Shown here piece by piece: positions 30,402 through 32,255 of a stretch of 32,255 bases of DNA. A model generated the notes under the pieces. That model saw nothing but the letters and a program-made list of their open reading frames with translations. It searched no databases and had not been told where the DNA came from. The stretch is from positions 1 through 32,255 of the forward strand of contig JADGHJ010000013.1 of NCBI GenBank assembly GCA_019686175.1, read 5' to 3'. Origin of the DNA: Chloroflexota bacterium. GTDB taxonomy: Bacteria; Chloroflexota; UBA6077; JAJPHF01. How positions within the stretch are numbered: the first letter of the stretch is position 1; the number at the start of each line of letters is the position of its first letter. A program made the translations under genes and the position numbers.

Positions 30402-32255
30402 CTACCGGCTGAGGAAGGCGTATTGGCCCTTGTCCAGGCGCACGGTGAGCCGGCCGCCGTCGGCTTGCAATGGGCGCAACGGTACACCCGAGGGGTCGGC
30501 CTGCCACCCCTGGCCGCTGAAGGTGAGCTGGGCTTCGGCTTGTAGCTGGCCAGCGAGGGTATAGAACAGCGCGTCGCTGGCCGTGGCCACGTAGTAGCCT
30601 TGGCGGAGCGGCTGCGCCAGGCCGAGCACGCGCTGCCACAGCGCCACCCGCTCGCTGCTGTCGGGCTCGGCGAACGCCTCCTCTAGCCGGTCGCCATCGA
30701 CGTACTGCGCCTGAGCGCCGAGTACTCCGCTCAGCGCGCGCAGTGCCACCACCGTGCCGCCTTGGGCCAGGTAGGCTTGTAGGGCGGCCAAGTCCGCGTC
30801 GGCGAGGTCCCGGGGTGCCCGGGCCAGCACCAGGATCGCACTGATGCGGCTGAGGTCCTCACCCGCCAGCGAGCCGACGACAGCAGCCGGCACGTTGTTG
30901 CGCGCGAGCGCGATGAGCCGGTGCAGGTCGTAGAAGTGGAAGCGGAACGGATCCACTTGGCGATCGGCGCCGAGCTGCCGCCAGGCGGCACGATCGGGCG
31001 CTAGCACCAGCACGCGGGCCTGCCCGGGCGGGCTGGCCATGATCTGCCGGAGCCGCGGGAACGTCTCGGACACCCGCGCGAACATCACGTCCGGGTCGTA
31101 GCTGGTCTGGTGGGTGTCGTTGTAGAGGCCCTGCCCCACGACGTTGTAGTTCCACACCGCGATGCCCTGCAGCCAGCCGCCCATCTGCCGCGCCAGGAGC
31201 GCTAGATAGTAGGCGTTGGCGACGGCGTCGGCGACATTGGCGGGCTGGGCACTTGCCTGGGCCAACCCCCAGCTATTGCCCGTCGACCACAGCCAGAACG
31301 GCTTCTGATAGCGCGCCGAGTAGTGCGCCGCCGTGCGCACCAGGTGGAACAGGCGCACCAACTCCGCGTCGTCGATCGGCATATCGTACGGGCCGTCGCG
31401 CGGGTACGCATCGAAGGTCGGCACGAAGTTGGCGGGGGTGCGTGAAAACAGCGATTCGAGGTGCGGCAACTGCATGTGGACCCGCAGGGTTGCGCCCTCG
31501 AACGACATCGTCACGGCCAGGTCCGGCGCCAACTCCGCCCACTGCTGGGCGCTCCAGATGGCGTACTCGACGATGTAGCGCGACTGGAACTCGCCCAGAC
31601 GCAGCACCCGCTCGGGGTCCGTGCCCACCTCCGCGAACCCGTAGCCCGTCTCACGGCGGAACGCCTCGTCGGCCCAGGGCGAGAAGTCTCCGCCCGAAGG
31701 CTCGTCGGCCAGGTTCAGCATCACGATCACGTCGCGGAACGGGCGCACGAACCGGGCGTTGACCCATTCGTAGTAGCGGCGGATGTCGCGCCGGTAGTCG
31801 GGCGAGTAGAACGAGGCGTTGGAGACGGCGGTGGTGTAGTTGACCCCGCCCCGGCTCTCCAGGCGGAGCGAGTCAGGATGGGCGGCGTCCCAGAAGCTGC
31901 CCATCTGGCTCTGGTAGCCGATGGGCAAGACGGCCTTCAGGCCCTGTGCGCGTACCGCGCGCAGCATCCGCTCCTGCGCCTGCACGATGGCCAAGGCGTC
32001 CTCGCGCCGTGGATCGGCCTCGTTCTGCAGTGCCTCGAACACCGCATAAGACAGACCCGGCTCGCTGCTCTGGGCATCTACCTCCCCAGGGTTGTTGTGG
32101 CCGATCCAGACCACATTGGCCCCGGCCGCCTTCTGGCGAGCGACAGCCTGCTGCATCGCCTCGGCCGACATCCAGGGGTAGGCGACCGTCGCCCAGCCGG
32201 CGTAGCGTGGCCCGCGCTCATCGCTCTGGGGCCGGTCGGGGGCGGGAGTGGGCCC
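30402..32255 (-). CDS. Large glycosidase-like TIM-barrel protein, C-terminal part (cut by window edge)
   Basis: The frame is open from the right edge (617 residues visible). An internal Met at 32171 is not the start: conserved-looking residues (RYAGWATVAYPW) continue before it and are preceded by a Pro/Ser/Asp-rich linker, as in a secreted protein. The region GANVVWIGHNNPGEV to about residue 450 looks like a TIM-barrel clan A glycosidase, with NLADEPSGG as the likely acid/base site and FWLWSTGNSWGLA near the end of the barrel. A segment from about ARVLVLAPDRAAWRQL to LAQGGTVVALRAL resembles the glutamine-amidotransferase-like trimerisation domain of beta-galactosidase-type enzymes. A beta-rich tail (LTVRLDKGQYAFLS) closes the protein. 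Probably acts outside the cell on a polysaccharide or glycoside. The family assignment is moderate. Confidence 0.7.
   Translation of the reverse strand, partial: GPTPAPDRPQSDERGPRYAGWATVAYPWMSAEAMQQAVARQKAAGANVVWIGHNNPGEVDAQSSEPGLSYAVFEALQNEADPRREDALAIVQAQERMLRAVRAQGLKAVLPIGYQSQMGSFWDAAHPDSLRLESRGGVNYTTAVSNASFYSPDYRRDIRRYYEWVNARFVRPFRDVIVMLNLADEPSGGDFSPWADEAFRRETGYGFAEVGTDPERVLRLGEFQSRYIVEYAIWSAQQWAELAPDLAVTMSFEGATLRVHMQLPHLESLFSRTPANFVPTFDAYPRDGPYDMPIDDAELVRLFHLVRTAAHYSARYQKPFWLWSTGNSWGLAQASAQPANVADAVANAYYLALLARQMGGWLQGIAVWNYNVVGQGLYNDTHQTSYDPDVMFARVSETFPRLRQIMASPPGQARVLVLAPDRAAWRQLGADRQVDPFRFHFYDLHRLIALARNNVPAAVVGSLAGEDLSRISAILVLARAPRDLADADLAALQAYLAQGGTVVALRALSGVLGAQAQYVDGDRLEEAFAEPDSSERVALWQRVLGLAQPLRQGYYVATASDALFYTLAGQLQAEAQLTFSGQGWQADPSGVPLRPLQADGGRLTVRLDKGQYAFLSR

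Overview
The window is high-GC bacterial DNA, densely packed, with GTG as well as ATG starts, strong purine-rich ribosome binding sites and several 4-base ATGA stop/start overlaps. It has no rRNA or tRNA that I can see, no CRISPR array and no insertion sequence. The mix of genes (two luciferase-like flavin oxidoreductases, three alpha/beta hydrolases, three zinc alcohol dehydrogenases, two lipoprotein-fed ABC importers, Pro/Thr-rich secreted proteins) suggests a heterotroph that scavenges many organic compounds. A Chloroflexota-like soil, sediment or hot-spring lineage would fit, but that is an inference from gene style and is not proven.

Region 1 (1-11121, minus strand) is a catabolic cluster. 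A LacI-family regulator (11051-10017) is read from a near-ideal promoter that overlaps two LacI-type operator palindromes. It is followed by an NMT1/SsuA-type ABC importer (binding lipoprotein, ATPase, permease), a metal-dependent cyclase-family hydrolase, two zinc MDR dehydrogenases, and E1alpha, E1beta and E2 of a 2-oxoacid/acetoin-type dehydrogenase. A secreted protein is cut by the left edge. The order suggests import, ring opening or hydrolysis, two oxidations, and conversion to an acyl-CoA. No E3 gene is present.

Region 2 (11094-11871) is a 778-bp stretch with no convincing protein gene. It contains a strong plus-strand terminator-like hairpin that does not belong to any annotated gene, with an extended -10 element just before it. 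It may encode a small RNA.

Region 3 (11872-16991, minus) holds a small hypothetical protein, an alpha/beta hydrolase, the NAD-salvage pair pncB and pncA (ATGA overlap), and a membrane-anchored beta-lactamase-fold protein whose three catalytic motifs are all lost and which ends in a long Pro/Ala/Thr tail.

Region 4 (17389-27667, plus) starts with dnaN, away from dnaA, and continues with an alpha/beta hydrolase, two LLM flavin oxidoreductases, an ACMSD-like amidohydrolase and a complete Liv-type importer (livG, livF, livH, livM, binding lipoprotein). It reads as an uptake, oxygenation and hydrolysis unit for an unknown, possibly aromatic or heterocyclic, compound.

Region 5 (27753-32255, minus) has a cupin, an alpha/beta hydrolase, a third zinc alcohol dehydrogenase with a perfect TATAAT -10 box, and a large TIM-barrel glycosidase-like protein running off the right edge. 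Several promoters in the window share an extended -10 of the form TGCTAnnnT.
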